DNA of 57,949 nt from Deltaproteobacteria bacterium. Its GTDB lineage: Bacteria > Desulfobacterota > BSN033 > UBA1163. The stretch lies in the NCBI GenBank assembly GCA_016875195.1, contig VGRY01000020.1, positions 1 through 57,949 of the forward strand, written 5' to 3'. The notes beneath the pieces were generated by a model. That model was not told the DNA's origin. It searched no databases and saw nothing but the letters and a program-made list of their open reading frames with translations. The position numbers and the translations under genes were made by a program. Of the stretch, positions 1 through 9,023 are shown one piece after another. The stretch's first letter is position 1; each line of letters opens with the position of its first letter.

Positions 1-2777
1 GTGTAAGCCAGATCCAGGATGTCTTTCCCACGGAAGCGAGATTGCCGGTCATTATCAAGTTCGATCCTTCCCAGATTTCGGTCATCGTTTTATCGATCAC
101 CGGCCCCATGGATGAGTTCCGCCTTCGTGAGCTGGCAGAGGACTTCGTCGCCCCGAGGCTGGAGAGCCTGAAAGGGGTTGCCTCAGCCAATGTCTTTGGC
201 GGATTGATCAGGGAAATTCAGGTGGAGGTCGAGCGGTCCAAATTAGAGAGGATGAATCTTTCCCTGGACCGGATCGCCCAGGCTGTGCAGACTGCCCATA
301 CCGATAAACCCGGGGGAAGCCTCAGGACGGAAAAGCAGGAGTTCAGTATCCGGACGCTCGGACGAACGCCGGAGATCAGAGATCTCGAAGAGATCGTCGT
401 CCATCGCCAGAACGGAGTTCCCATTCGACTCAAGGATATCGGAAGGGTGAAGGATGGGTTTGAGGATTCTCAGACAGAAGTGAATGTGAACCGGGTCAGG
501 GGAATCGTCATCGGCGTCCAGAAGCAGATCGGAGGCAATACGGTTTCCGTGGTGGATCAAACACTAAAAGCCCTGACTCAGATTCGAAGAGAGCTTCCGC
601 CGGGCGTCTCCATCGAGGTGGTGTCCGACCAATCGACCTTTATCCGAAAATCGATCAAGAACCTTCAGCAGGAGGCCATGATGGGGGCCCTCCTCGCGGT
701 TACGATCATCCTCCTCTTTTTAAGAAATGTGACCAGCACGCTCATCATTGCCCATGCGATTCCTCTCTCTATCATCGCCACATTCGTGCTCCTGCATTTC
801 GGTAAGTTCACCCTTAACATTATGACCCTCGGGGGGCTGGCCCTTGGAGTAGGCCGCCTGGTGGATGACTCCATTGTGGTGCTCGAGAATATCAACCGGC
901 ATATGGAGGCAGGAGTGCCTCCGGAGGAGGCTTCCTACAAAGGGGCAGCCGAAGTGAGCAAACCGGTCATTGCGGCGTCGCTGACCAGCATCATCGTCTT
1001 TCTCCCTTTATTCTTCGTGACCGGGATTGCGCCCATTCTGTTCGTCCAGTTAGCGTATACGGTGGCATTCTCCCTCCTGGCCTCCCTCTTTGTATCGCTG
1101 ACTCTGGTGCCTATTCTGACCAACAAATTTCTCCGCCCGGCCCGGTTGACGGCAAACCCATCCCGGGCCCAGAGAATCCTGCAAAAAACTCATCCTCTCT
1201 TCCTGTGGATGGATCAACGATACCACAACACCCTCGCATTTGCCCTGTCCCACCGGAAGCTGGTTGTGACAGGCGTGGTGTCCGCTTTTTTGGGAACACT
1301 CCTTCTCGTTCCTCGCATCGGGTCAGAGCTTTTTCCTCCGTCGGATGAAGGGCAGGTTCGGATGAACATCCGGCTTCCGGTCGGTTCTTCTCTGGAGGAA
1401 ACAAAACAGGTGATGGCGCAGGTAGAGGAGATTATTGTTAACGAAGTCCCCGAATTAAAATCGCTCTGGGCCAGGGCAGGTTCAGGGAGAGGGAGATCTG
1501 TCATCTTCGGCGGAAGGTTTGCCGGACCTCATACCGGAATGGCGTCTTTGATGCTGGTCGATCAATCGGAGAGGAAAAGGTCGTCTGAGATGATAGCCAG
1601 CAGTCTGAGGGGGAAGGTCAGGAATATTCCAGGGGCAAAGATCACGGTCTTTCCCGGCGGCATCATCTCGAGAGTGATCACATTCGGAGCGGATGAACCG
1701 ATCGATGTGGAAATCCTTGGATACGATATCTCCACAGGCAGTCGCCTTGCAAAAGAGGTGGAGGGAATTCTCCGAGAGGTTGGGGGGGTGACCGATATTC
1801 AGATCGGCCGCGAGGAAGGGCTGCCCGAATACCAGGTCCGAATCCGACAGGACAGGCTGGCGGCCATGGGATTGACCACCTCCCGTGTGGGAGAGATCGT
1901 CAGGGGGGGAATCGAAGGAATGGAGGCTGCCATCTATGTCGATCCCGTGACAGGCCGTGAACATTATGTCAGGGTCCGGCTTCGAGAAGAAGACAGAAGC
2001 AAGCCCGAGGATTTGGCCCGGTTACCTCTCCCCGCCCTCGATGGAAGGTTGGTTCCTCTTGAGAATGTGGCGGAAGTGGTTCGAACAACGTCTCCCGTTC
2101 AATTAGAGCGCAAATACCAGCAGAGGATTGTCCATGTGACGGCCAATACAAGCGGGAGGGATCTCGGCTCGATTGCTTCTGAAATTGAAGCAAAGATATC
2201 CCGGATGGAGATCCCGGAGGGGTTTTCCGTCGTCTTGAAAGGGGCGCGTCAGGAACAGCAAGAGGCCTTTCGAACCCTTCTCTTCTCGGTTGGACTCGCC
2301 ATCTTTCTGGTCTACATGGTGTTAGCCTCCCAGTTTGCCTCTCTGCTCCATCCATTTTTGGTCATGTTCTCCGTCCCGTTGGGTCTTATCGGTGTCCTCT
2401 GGGCCCTCTTCCTCACCGGAAACACCTTGAGCATGGTCTCCTTCATGGGGATTATCATGATGGTCGGGATCGTTGTGAACAATGCAATCCTCCTGGTGGA
2501 TTTCATCAACCGGCTCCGGAATGTGGAAGGAGTTCCGTTAAAGGAAGCGATCATCCGTGGGGGACGGATTCGCCTCAGACCTATTCTGATGACCTCGTTT
2601 ACGACGATCTTAGGACTGATTCCCATGGCCCTCGGGTTGGGGGAAGGGGCTGAAGCGTATATTTCTCTGGCCATCGCTGTGATCGGAGGCCTCACGGTCT
2701 CGATGTTTCTCACGCTTGTCTTTATTCCAACACTCTATCTGATCGTGGAGGAGTGGAGGCTTAAAAGAGTCACATAG
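1..2777 (+). CDS. RND-family efflux/export permease (AcrB/HAE1-like), 5' truncated
   Basis: This is the inner-membrane, proton-driven subunit of a tripartite exporter that moves drugs, lipophiles or metals towards the periplasm and outer membrane. The reading frame is open from base 3, so the gene begins upstream of the window; the TTG at 42 is internal. The visible ~925 residues include the first porter-domain remnant, a TM block with the proton-relay pair in GRLVDDSIVVLENI (about 858-900), a second periplasmic domain, and a last TM block containing FMGIIMMVGIVVNNAIL. The carboxylate pair argues for proton-motive-force-driven transport. Substrate cannot be told; HAE1 (hydrophobe) is more likely than heavy metal. 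No partner adaptor or outer-membrane gene follows. Confidence 0.93.
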   Translation, partial: VSQIQDVFPTEARLPVIIKFDPSQISVIVLSITGPMDEFRLRELAEDFVAPRLESLKGVASANVFGGLIREIQVEVERSKLERMNLSLDRIAQAVQTAHTDKPGGSLRTEKQEFSIRTLGRTPEIRDLEEIVVHRQNGVPIRLKDIGRVKDGFEDSQTEVNVNRVRGIVIGVQKQIGGNTVSVVDQTLKALTQIRRELPPGVSIEVVSDQSTFIRKSIKNLQQEAMMGALLAVTIILLFLRNVTSTLIIAHAIPLSIIATFVLLHFGKFTLNIMTLGGLALGVGRLVDDSIVVLENINRHMEAGVPPEEASYKGAAEVSKPVIAASLTSIIVFLPLFFVTGIAPILFVQLAYTVAFSLLASLFVSLTLVPILTNKFLRPARLTANPSRAQRILQKTHPLFLWMDQRYHNTLAFALSHRKLVVTGVVSAFLGTLLLVPRIGSELFPPSDEGQVRMNIRLPVGSSLEETKQVMAQVEEIIVNEVPELKSLWARAGSGRGRSVIFGGRFAGPHTGMASLMLVDQSERKRSSEMIASSLRGKVRNIPGAKITVFPGGIISRVITFGADEPIDVEILGYDISTGSRLAKEVEGILREVGGVTDIQIGREEGLPEYQVRIRQDRLAAMGLTTSRVGEIVRGGIEGMEAAIYVDPVTGREHYVRVRLREEDRSKPEDLARLPLPALDGRLVPLENVAEVVRTTSPVQLERKYQQRIVHVTANTSGRDLGSIASEIEAKISRMEIPEGFSVVLKGARQEQQEAFRTLLFSVGLAIFLVYMVLASQFASLLHPFLVMFSVPLGLIGVLWALFLTGNTLSMVSFMGIIMMVGIVVNNAILLVDFINRLRNVEGVPLKEAIIRGGRIRLRPILMTSFTTILGLIPMALGLGEGAEAYISLAIAVIGGLTVSMFLTLVFIPTLYLIVEEWRLKRVT

Positions 2778-2990
2778 TCCTATCGTCGAGTAGTCGAATA
2801 GTATTAATTAGAGTCTGTTTATAAACTAACAGTTTTGAAAAAGGTTGTCATTCCGGCGAAGGCCGGAATCCAGTCTTTTCAAGACCTTCTGGATGCCCCG
2901 ATTTAATCGGGGCATGACGGAAAAAGTGCATTTATAAACAGACTTTAATTGAAAACGATCAGACGATAAGACGATGCGACTATGGAACTA
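2772..2990. repeat. Quasi-palindrome of atagtc/cgtc words, split by an inserted element
   Basis: The left arm (about 2772-2803) carries catagtcctatcgtcgag and the right arm (about 2957-2986) carries its imperfect complement (gacgataagacgatgcgac). The arms are separated by the element at 2810-2948. The same word family forms an uninterrupted hairpin at 40810-40890. No promoter or gene is visible between the RND gene and ispG. Confidence 0.6.
2810..2948. mobile_element. MITE-like element with gagtctgtttataaa termini
   Basis: Terminal inverted repeats gagtctgtttataaa / tttataaacagact enclose ~110 bp holding two smaller hairpins: attccggcgaaggccggaat and a ccccgatttaatcgggg hairpin. The ends are bordered by taatta/ttaatt, which could be a target duplication. 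There is no coding potential, so it would need transposase in trans. It sits inside another inverted repeat. Confidence 0.55.
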
Positions 2991-3004
2991 ACCGACTTCA
3001 ATTT

Positions 3005-4072
3005 ATGATTCAACGTCGAAAGACCCGTCAGATATCGATTGGCTCTGTGAAGATTGGAGGAGATGCCCCCATCTCTGTCCAGTCGATGACGAACACCGAT
3101 ACGCGGGATGTCCGAAAGACGGTCAATCAGATACGGCGCCTTGAGGACGCGGGTTGCGAGATCATCCGTGTGGCTGTCGTGGATGAGGAAGCAGCTCAGG
3201 CCATCGCTCAGATTAAAAAGAGAATTAGCATTCCTCTGATTGCAGATATTCATTTTAACTACCGGCTGGCTCTGAAGTCGATGGAATATGGAGCGGATGG
3301 ACTCCGCATCAACCCCGGGAATATCGGCGGAAGAGAACGGCTGAAAACGATCGTCAACGAGGCGAAGCGTCGCTCGATTCCAATCCGTATTGGAGTCAAT
3401 GCCGGCTCGCTCGAGAAAGACCTTCTGAAGCGTTTCAAAGGGCCAACCTCAGAGGCCATGGTATGGAGCGGTCTTCGTGCCGTTGAATATATGGAAGACC
3501 TCGATTTTCATCTCATTAAAGTCTCTTTAAAGGCATCCGATGTCCCAAGAACAATAGAAGCCTATCGTCTCTTTTCAAAGAGATCGAACTATCCCCTTCA
3601 CGTTGGAATCACGGAGGCAGGAAAGGGGGCAGGGGCAATCGTGAAATCGGCTATCGGGATTGGATTCCTACTGAGCGAGGGCATCGGAGATACGATCCGG
3701 GTCTCTTTGACCGGCGATCCCATTGATGAGGTCCGTGTCGGATATGAGATATTGAGGGCCTTGCAGATTCGGAAGAGGGGAGTGGAAATCATCTCCTGCC
3801 CGACCTGCGGCCGGTGCGAAATTAATCTCAGCCCACTGGTGGATAAGGTAGAGAAAGAGATTCAGAAAATCACTACACCCCTGACCGTCGCTATCATGGG
3901 CTGTGTGGTCAATGGTCCGGGTGAGGCGAAAGAGGCGGATATCGGCATCGCCGGAGGAAAAGGGGTTGGGCTTCTCTTTAAAAAAGGTGAGATTGTCAGG
4001 AAGATCAGGGAATCAGAGTTCGTGCCGGTTCTTCTGAAAGATATCCGGGAAATGGCAAGGGAAGAACGATGA
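3005..4072 (+). CDS. ispG: 4-hydroxy-3-methylbut-2-enyl diphosphate synthase (MEP pathway)
   Basis: IspG reductively opens methylerythritol cyclodiphosphate to HMBPP, the penultimate step of MEP isoprenoid synthesis, in the cytoplasm with electrons from ferredoxin or flavodoxin. The 355-residue length suits the short bacterial form without the plant-type insert. The N-terminal TIM barrel begins RRKTRQISIGSVKIGG. The [4Fe-4S] ligands are in CPTCGRCE and in MGCVVNGPGE, and the conserved Glu of the latter is present. The gene stands alone, convergent with the next gene; another MEP gene, ispE, lies at 27535. Its stop codon lies in the left arm of an inverted repeat. Confidence 0.97.
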   Translation: MIQRRKTRQISIGSVKIGGDAPISVQSMTNTDTRDVRKTVNQIRRLEDAGCEIIRVAVVDEEAAQAIAQIKKRISIPLIADIHFNYRLALKSMEYGADGLRINPGNIGGRERLKTIVNEAKRRSIPIRIGVNAGSLEKDLLKRFKGPTSEAMVWSGLRAVEYMEDLDFHLIKVSLKASDVPRTIEAYRLFSKRSNYPLHVGITEAGKGAGAIVKSAIGIGFLLSEGIGDTIRVSLTGDPIDEVRVGYEILRALQIRKRGVEIISCPTCGRCEINLSPLVDKVEKEIQKITTPLTVAIMGCVVNGPGEAKEADIGIAGGKGVGLLFKKGEIVRKIRESEFVPVLLKDIREMAREER

Positions 4073-4136
4073 ACAATGAACGATAAACATTGAACGGCCT
4101 GTTGTTCATCGTCCATTGTTCATGGTTCATTGTTGT
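4066..4136. repeat. Inverted repeat of gttcat words between convergent genes
   Basis: Left arm words such as gatgaacaatgaac (4066-4094) are complementary to gttcattgttcat-type words at 4101-4136. The hairpin overlaps the ispG stop and the last codons of the minus-strand gene. It probably acts as a shared bidirectional transcription block, although there is no clean T-tract. Confidence 0.6.
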
Positions 4137-4710
4137 TTCGGAGTTTCTTCCATATATAGTAGATCCGGTGCAGAACCGTGAAGTGGGTGAGAATGGCGAG
4201 GATCCAGAGGATCGGTTCCATCCAGTTCAAAAGGCTTCCCAGGGCAAGAAGGACGATCCTTTCCGCCCGCTCCATTAATCCGACATGGCAGGAGATCTGG
4301 AGTGATTCTGCCTTTGCCCGGACATAAGGGATAAGGGCTACCCCAATGGCTACCGCAAAAGTGAGAATGACCAAAGAAGGATTTTCATTTTTAAGATAGA
4401 AGATGGCAACAGCCATCAACAGGAGCAGATCCGAATATCTGTCCATCACCGAGTCGAAGAAACTTCCGAAGATCGTCGCCTTTCCCAAATTCCTGGCAAT
4501 CACTCCATCCAGAAGATCGAAAAGACCGGAAAAGAGAATTGCCAGACCCGCTGAAACCCAGCACCCTTTCAGGATCAGCCATGAAGCGACAAGGGTCGAG
4601 AAGAACCCAAGCAGGGTAAAGAGATTGGGATTACCCCGTTCTCCGAAGATTTTCTTAAATGGAGGGTAGAGATAGGAATCGAGCCGGTGTCCAAGCTTAT
4701 CGCTGAGCAT
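4120..4710 (-). CDS. CDP-alcohol phosphatidyltransferase family protein (PgsA-like)
   Basis: An integral membrane enzyme of 196 residues that moves a phosphatidyl group from CDP-diacylglycerol to an alcohol. The family signature DGx2ARx8Gx3Dx3D is complete: D68-G69, A72-R73, G82, D86, D90. Five or six hydrophobic segments are visible. The acceptor (glycerol 3-phosphate, inositol phosphate or other) cannot be read from the motif; the length is typical of PgsA and archaeal-type AIP synthases. The last residues (LRNNNEP) are encoded by the inverted repeat between this gene and ispG, so the tail is probably not functional. Confidence 0.88.
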   Translation of the reverse strand: MLSDKLGHRLDSYLYPPFKKIFGERGNPNLFTLLGFFSTLVASWLILKGCWVSAGLAILFSGLFDLLDGVIARNLGKATIFGSFFDSVMDRYSDLLLLMAVAIFYLKNENPSLVILTFAVAIGVALIPYVRAKAESLQISCHVGLMERAERIVLLALGSLLNWMEPILWILAILTHFTVLHRIYYIWKKLRNNNEP

Positions 4711-4814
4711 AATTTGGCAATGAGATTAACATTTTCTGTAGAAAAGTCAATCAGAGTGTGTTATATTTTCAAACCTGCATTTCCAATGAACAAATTCATA
4801 TGGAGGTAATGTCT

Positions 4815-5708
4815 ATGTCATCCCGTGTCATTCCTCAAACCGAATTCAAGTCCCTGAATCTGAAAGGGAGGGGAAAAGTGAGAGATATCTATGACCTTGG
4901 AGATAGGCTTCTGATCGTTGCCACCGACCGGATCTCCGCTTTCGATGTGGTTATGCCCAATCCCATCCCCGACAAGGGGAGGGTATTGACCCAACTGTCC
5001 AGATTCTGGTTCGATCTGACACGGGACATTATTTCCAATCATATCATCTCGTTCAAGGTAGAAGAATACCCCCAGGAGTGCCAGGCTTACCAGGAGGATC
5101 TTAGGGACCGGTCCATGTTAGTGGTCAAGACAGAGGTTCTTCCCGTAGAGTGTATTGTAAGGGGATACCTTTCAGGTTCGGGATGGGAGGATTATAAAAA
5201 GACGGGATCCGTCTGCGCCATCCCACTTCCCAAGGGTTTAGTGGAATCGTCAAAACTGGAGGAACCTATCTTTACACCTTCCACCAAGGCCGAGCAGGGG
5301 CTTCACGACGAAAACATCACGTTTGAAAAGATGGAAAAGATCGTTGGAAAAGATCTGGCCCAACAATTGAAGTCCGCCTCGATCAATGTCTATAAGAAGG
5401 CAAGAGATTTTGCAGAGCAACGAGGCATTTTGATTGCAGACACCAAAATGGAATTCGGAGTCAGAGATGGGAAACTGATCCTGATTGACGAACTTCTTAC
5501 CCCAGACTCCTCCCGGTTTTGGCCGAAAGATGGATACCAGCCGGGTGGTTCCCAGAAAAGTTTCGACAAACAGTTTCTAAGGGACTATCTCCTCTCGATC
5601 AAGTGGAATAAAACGCCTCCCGCCCCCCAATTGCCAGAGGAGATCATTCAGAAGACAAGAGAAAAATATCTGGAAGCCTACGAGAAGTTAGTGGGAAGAC
5701 CGCTTTAA
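4815..5708 (+). CDS. purC: Phosphoribosylaminoimidazole-succinocarboxamide synthase (SAICAR synthetase)
   Basis: PurC condenses CAIR with aspartate using ATP in de novo purine synthesis. The chosen ATG at 4815 lies eight bases after GGAGG (4802-4806); upstream in-frame starts at 4758 and 4809 are badly spaced. This gives 297 residues, the length of the longer yeast-type PurC. Visible motifs are [21 protein letters not shown] near the N-terminus, [20 protein letters not shown], and the acidic [14 protein letters not shown]. The protein ends close to LVGRPL. It is monocistronic, without other pur genes nearby. Confidence 0.96.
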   Translation: MSSRVIPQTEFKSLNLKGRGKVRDIYDLGDRLLIVATDRISAFDVVMPNPIPDKGRVLTQLSRFWFDLTRDIISNHIISFKVEEYPQECQAYQEDLRDRSMLVVKTEVLPVECIVRGYLSGSGWEDYKKTGSVCAIPLPKGLVESSKLEEPIFTPSTKAEQGLHDENITFEKMEKIVGKDLAQQLKSASINVYKKARDFAEQRGILIADTKMEFGVRDGKLILIDELLTPDSSRFWPKDGYQPGGSQKSFDKQFLRDYLLSIKWNKTPPAPQLPEEIIQKTREKYLEAYEKLVGRPL

Positions 5709-5784
5709 GTTTCTTCCTATGGTATTCCTTAATGTTGGGGAGTAACCTTGCAGTATAGAACACTTCCCCAAACTCCCATGCTAT

Positions 5785-5887
5785 AATAACCCCACCCAGC
5801 CTCCCCTTATAACTCCCCCTCCCCCCTCTTACCTTAAGAGGGGGAAGACGGATGGGGGCGTTAGATTGGGAGGTGTGGAGGGGTTAT
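5785..5887. repeat. Inverted-repeat element, copy 1 (ataaccccacccagcctccc end)
   Basis: The left end ataaccccacccagcctccc and the right end gggaggtgtggaggggtta are imperfect complements. The interior contains a hairpin of ccctcttaccttaagaggg type. The same two ends, in opposite orientation, bound the element at 7785-7972. Confidence 0.6.
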
Positions 5888-5926
5888 GAAAAGGGAATAT
5901 CCAGACATAATCTGGAAGGCTTAGTT

Positions 5927-6679
5927 TCATACATATCGTTTGATGAACTGTTGGATGGTTTCGAAGTAGGCTCGTCCTCCCACATCGTAAGTGTCGTTAT
6001 GATGGGCATCCCGAAGAGTAAAGAATTCTTTTGGTTCATTCGCCTTATCAAAAAGTTTCTGGCCTAATTCATATGAGACCAGCTCATCCTGATCGCCGTG
6101 AAGGATGAGGAGAGGAGCTTTTAGCTGTGGAATCTTTGGGAGGGAATTAAATTTTCCTTTAAGAAAGGTTCCTATTCCGGGGACAAAACGGCTCATGACC
6201 TCGCCGATATTGGTAAAGGTCGATTCGAGAACAACCGCTCCTGCCTGCTTTTTCACACCCAGGTCAATAGCCACTGCGCCTCCGAGTGATTCTCCGAAGA
6301 GGACGATCTTCTTTGGATCGATCCCTCGTTTTTGAGTAAGAAAATCCCAGGCGGTTAAGGCATCGAGGTAACAGGAGACTTCTGAAGGTTGTCCCTGGCT
6401 TAGTCCATAGCCATGATAATCTATCATCAAGGATGATATTTCAGGATAGCAGAGGAGTCGAATCTTCTCGATCCGATGAGAGATGTTTCCTCCATTTCCA
6501 TGAAAGAACAGGATGACCGTTTCTCCGCTGCCTGGAATGAACCAGCCATGAATCGTCACTCCATCCGCGCAAGGGAGGTAAACATCCTCATATTTCATTC
6601 CTCCATCAGAAGGGGAAGCCCAGAGTTCTTTCTCTGGAAAGAAAATGAATGAGCGTTCAATGGATAGTAGATCTACCAT
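5927..6679 (-). CDS. Alpha/beta hydrolase (BAAT/FrsA-type serine hydrolase)
   Basis: Predicted serine hydrolase of 250 residues. The start at 6679 is preferred over 6751 because AAGGAG sits six bases upstream and the extra 24 residues look unrelated to the fold. Motifs in order are the oxyanion FFHGNGGN, the nucleophile elbow GESLGG (Ser131), the acid in LHGDQDELVS and the base in DAHHND. There is no signal peptide, but the first ~15 residues are hydrophobic. This is the family often annotated YfhR or ABHD17-like. The substrate is unknown; esterase, thioesterase or peptidase activity is possible. Confidence 0.88.
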   Translation of the reverse strand: MVDLLSIERSFIFFPEKELWASPSDGGMKYEDVYLPCADGVTIHGWFIPGSGETVILFFHGNGGNISHRIEKIRLLCYPEISSLMIDYHGYGLSQGQPSEVSCYLDALTAWDFLTQKRGIDPKKIVLFGESLGGAVAIDLGVKKQAGAVVLESTFTNIGEVMSRFVPGIGTFLKGKFNSLPKIPQLKAPLLILHGDQDELVSYELGQKLFDKANEPKEFFTLRDAHHNDTYDVGGRAYFETIQQFIKRYV

Positions 6680-6759
6680 AAGGATCTCCTTAAGTTTAAT
6701 CGCTATGCAGTAGAAAATCAATTTTTCGTGATTTGGTTCATTACTTGACACGAGTCACG

Positions 6760-6779
6760 CCTGCCTGCCGGTAGGCAGG
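6760..6779. repeat. Palindrome cctgcctgccggtaggcagg
   Basis: A 20-nt near-perfect palindrome in the intergenic region upstream of the PAC2 gene. A variant (cctgcctgcggtaggcagg) is inserted in another inverted repeat near 12512. Confidence 0.6.
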
Positions 6780-6793
6780 GACACGGTCACGAA

Positions 6794-6823
6794 TTGACAA
6801 GAACAGAAGGGAAGGGGTATGAT
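6794..6823 (+). promoter_or_regulatory. Sigma70-type promoter for the PAC2 gene
   Basis: TTGACA at 6794-6799, an 18-nt spacer, and TATGAT at 6818-6823. The expected start near 6830 would leave a leader of about ten bases before the ATG at 6841, with GGAG eight bases ahead of the ATG. Confidence 0.6.
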
Positions 6824-6840
6824 TCGAGTGGAGAGTCACT

Positions 6841-7728
6841 ATGGATGAAATCACCTATTATGAAACCCCGGTCTTGAACCAACCTTATCTGATTGCGGGA
6901 TTTGAAGGATGGCCGAATGCAGCGGACGTTTCTACTTTTTCGATTCAGCATCTTGTAGACACTCTGAAAACAAAGAAGTTTGCCTCCATCACGATGGAGA
7001 ATTTTTATCAGATGTCCTCCAACCGTCCAACCGCTATCATCAAGGATGGAAGGTTGATCGAGTTACATCATCCGGGCAACCATTTTTATTATTTGAAAGA
7101 TAAGCTGGATAGAGATCTTATCCTATTTTCTGGAATCGAACCCCATCTGCGCTGGAACGTGTTCGCCGATCTCTTTCTTGACTTTGCCACACGATTCGCC
7201 GTTCCCCGGATGTTCACCCTTGGAGGAACCTACGACTATATCCCCCATACCCACCCCACCGTGGTCAGCGCCCTCTTCAACCATGAAGATCTAAGAGAAG
7301 AGGTGATCGAGGCCGGACTTAATCTGACAGAATATGCCGGACCCATCAGCATCCACACCTTTCTGCTTGAGGCCGCAAAAAAACGGGGATTAAAGGCAAT
7401 CAGCCTTTGGGGCCATGCCCCCCAGTATCTACAGGCGAGGAACATCAAGGTCGCCTATGGCGTTTTGAAGAAGTTGGATGAATTGATGAAGACAGGGATA
7501 GATCTTTCAAGACTTGAAAATGCCAGTAGCTATTTCAACGAGCAGGTGAACGATCTCGTCAACCAGGATCCAAAACTCCAGGAGGTCATCAATAAACTGG
7601 AGGAGGCTTATCAGAAGTCCGGAAGACCTATTCCATTCGGAAAAAAGGAAGAGTCAAAAGAGGATAAGGTCGTTTATATTCAAGCTTTTCTTAAGAGACA
7701 GGAGGATGAAGAGAAGAAAGAGAATTAA
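6841..7728 (+). CDS. PAC2 (proteasome assembly chaperone) family protein
   Basis: A 295-residue cytoplasmic protein matching the PAC2 family, named for a eukaryotic proteasome chaperone but widespread in archaea and some bacteria with no settled function. Visible features are the N-terminal QPYLIAGFEGWPNAADVS, the glycine-rich FTLGGTYDYIPHTHP, and SLWGHAPQYLQ, followed by a charged C-terminal helix ending in K/E-rich sequence. A strong promoter lies immediately upstream and the gene is monocistronic. No proteasome gene is in view, so a proteasome role is not supported here. Confidence 0.82.
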   Translation: MDEITYYETPVLNQPYLIAGFEGWPNAADVSTFSIQHLVDTLKTKKFASITMENFYQMSSNRPTAIIKDGRLIELHHPGNHFYYLKDKLDRDLILFSGIEPHLRWNVFADLFLDFATRFAVPRMFTLGGTYDYIPHTHPTVVSALFNHEDLREEVIEAGLNLTEYAGPISIHTFLLEAAKKRGLKAISLWGHAPQYLQARNIKVAYGVLKKLDELMKTGIDLSRLENASSYFNEQVNDLVNQDPKLQEVINKLEEAYQKSGRPIPFGKKEESKEDKVVYIQAFLKRQEDEEKKEN

Positions 7729-7784
7729 TCGAGCATGTCCATTCTTTTTTGTTTCCCCGGTTTGTTTGTAGATATGTTCCCTAT

Positions 7785-7972
7785 TTAACCCCTCCACACC
7801 TCCCCTTAAGAGACTGTGTCGCAATCCCCTTTTCGTCATTGCGAGCGACCGGAGGGAGCGTGGCAGTCTCAGGATTATCAATACGTTATGAGATTGCTTC
7901 GGTCGTTTCACTCCCTCGCAATGACATTACGACACAGTCTCTAATGTAAGGGGAGGCTGGGTGGGGTTATTC
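7785..7972. repeat. Inverted-repeat element, copy 2, interrupted by a second element
   Basis: The ends aacccctccacacctcccct (left) and ggggaggctgggtggggtta (right) are those of the element at 5785-5887 in inverse orientation. In place of its short interior this copy carries the 134-bp element at 7809-7942. Confidence 0.6.
7809..7942. mobile_element. MITE-like element, agagactgtgtcg termini, nested
   Basis: Perfect 13-bp terminal inverted repeats agagactgtgtcg / cgacacagtctct. The interior carries the complementary pair gtcattgcgagcga / tccctcgcaatgac and the complementary blocks ggcagtctc / gagattgc. There is no ORF. It lies inside the copy-2 repeat, so it inserted later. Confidence 0.65.
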
Positions 7973-7995
7973 TATTATTATGAGGAAGAGAGTGA

Positions 7996-9018
7996 ATGAA
8001 AAAAATTAGACTTGGTCGGACAAATCTTTACATCAACCCATTGGGATGGGGAGGTATTCCTATCCAGCGGGTAAGTGAACAAGAGGCCGTTTCGGTGGTC
8101 CAGGCGGTGATTGGCATGGGAGTGGAATTGCTGGATACTGCCCGTGGATATACCGACAGCGAATATAAAATAGGCTTAGCGCTCCAGAAGATTGATCAAC
8201 CCGTCATTCTTTCATCAAAGTCTCATGTTCGAACCGAAAAGATACAGGATGAGGTTAGAACAAGCCTCGATCAGATGAGGGTGAACAAGATTCATATTTA
8301 TCATCTCCATGCGGTCAATCGCTTTGAGGAATATGAGCAGGTGATGAGAACCGGTGGTGCCTATGAAGGGCTTCAACGGATGAAAGACAGGGGATTGATC
8401 GGCCATATCGGGATTTCCAGCCATAATCTGAAGATTCTGGAGAGGGCCATCGAGGAGAACCATTTCGATGTGATCATGGCCTGCTACAGTTTTCTCGAAC
8501 CCGAAGCTGACCAAAGGATTTTTCCATTGGCCAGGGCTAAAGAGATCGGGATCCTCGCCATGAAGCCATTTTCCGGTGGGGTGATTGAGGAACCAGGGCC
8601 GGCATTGAGGTTTGTCCTCAGCCAGCCCGACGTTGTTCCCATTCCTGGATCGGAGTCCCTTGAGAGAGCAAAGGCGAATTGGGAAGTCTTTGTCCAAAAC
8701 CGTGGGCTCACTCCAGCTGACCAGCAATATATAGATACGTTAAGGAAGGAAATGGATCATCAGTTCTGCCGAAGGTGTGATTACTGCCAGCCCTGTTCCG
8801 AGAAGATCAGCATTCAGCATATGATGGGGTTGCAATATATCGTTAAACGGTTCGGGCCGAACACCAAAAAACTTGATTGGTTTCAAATGTTGGTTGAAAA
8901 AGGGCGAAACTGCACCGAATGCGGCGAATGTTTAACACGCTGTCCTTATCAATTACCCATCCCTGATCTGATCAAAAAAAATTTAACGTGGTATGATGAG
9001 TTGGCAAAAAACTCTTGA
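7996..9018 (+). CDS. Aldo/keto reductase with C-terminal 2x[4Fe-4S] domain
   Basis: A 340-residue oxidoreductase. The AKR barrel occupies about residues 1-245 with the catalytic Asp47 and Tyr52 (LLDTARGYTDSE), the Lys in SSKSH and the His in YHLHAVN. The C-terminal part carries CRRCDYCQPC (Cys258, 261, 264, 267) and CTECGECLTRCP (Cys306, 309, 312, 316), typical of low-potential [4Fe-4S] clusters. Proteins of this architecture are common in strict anaerobes; physiological substrates are mostly unknown. The ATG follows AGGAAGAGAGTGA. Confidence 0.92.
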   Translation: MKKIRLGRTNLYINPLGWGGIPIQRVSEQEAVSVVQAVIGMGVELLDTARGYTDSEYKIGLALQKIDQPVILSSKSHVRTEKIQDEVRTSLDQMRVNKIHIYHLHAVNRFEEYEQVMRTGGAYEGLQRMKDRGLIGHIGISSHNLKILERAIEENHFDVIMACYSFLEPEADQRIFPLARAKEIGILAMKPFSGGVIEEPGPALRFVLSQPDVVPIPGSESLERAKANWEVFVQNRGLTPADQQYIDTLRKEMDHQFCRRCDYCQPCSEKISIQHMMGLQYIVKRFGPNTKKLDWFQMLVEKGRNCTECGECLTRCPYQLPIPDLIKKNLTWYDELAKNS

Positions 9019-9023
9019 GCCAA

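Noticed and set aside
42..2777. RND gene as complete, starting at the TTG at 42
   Set aside because: The frame is open to the window edge and lacks the N-terminal TM helix and porter subdomain, so the start lies upstream.
4090..4278. 62-codon ORF after ispG
   Set aside because: It begins in the inverted repeat and overlaps the phosphatidyltransferase gene antisense.
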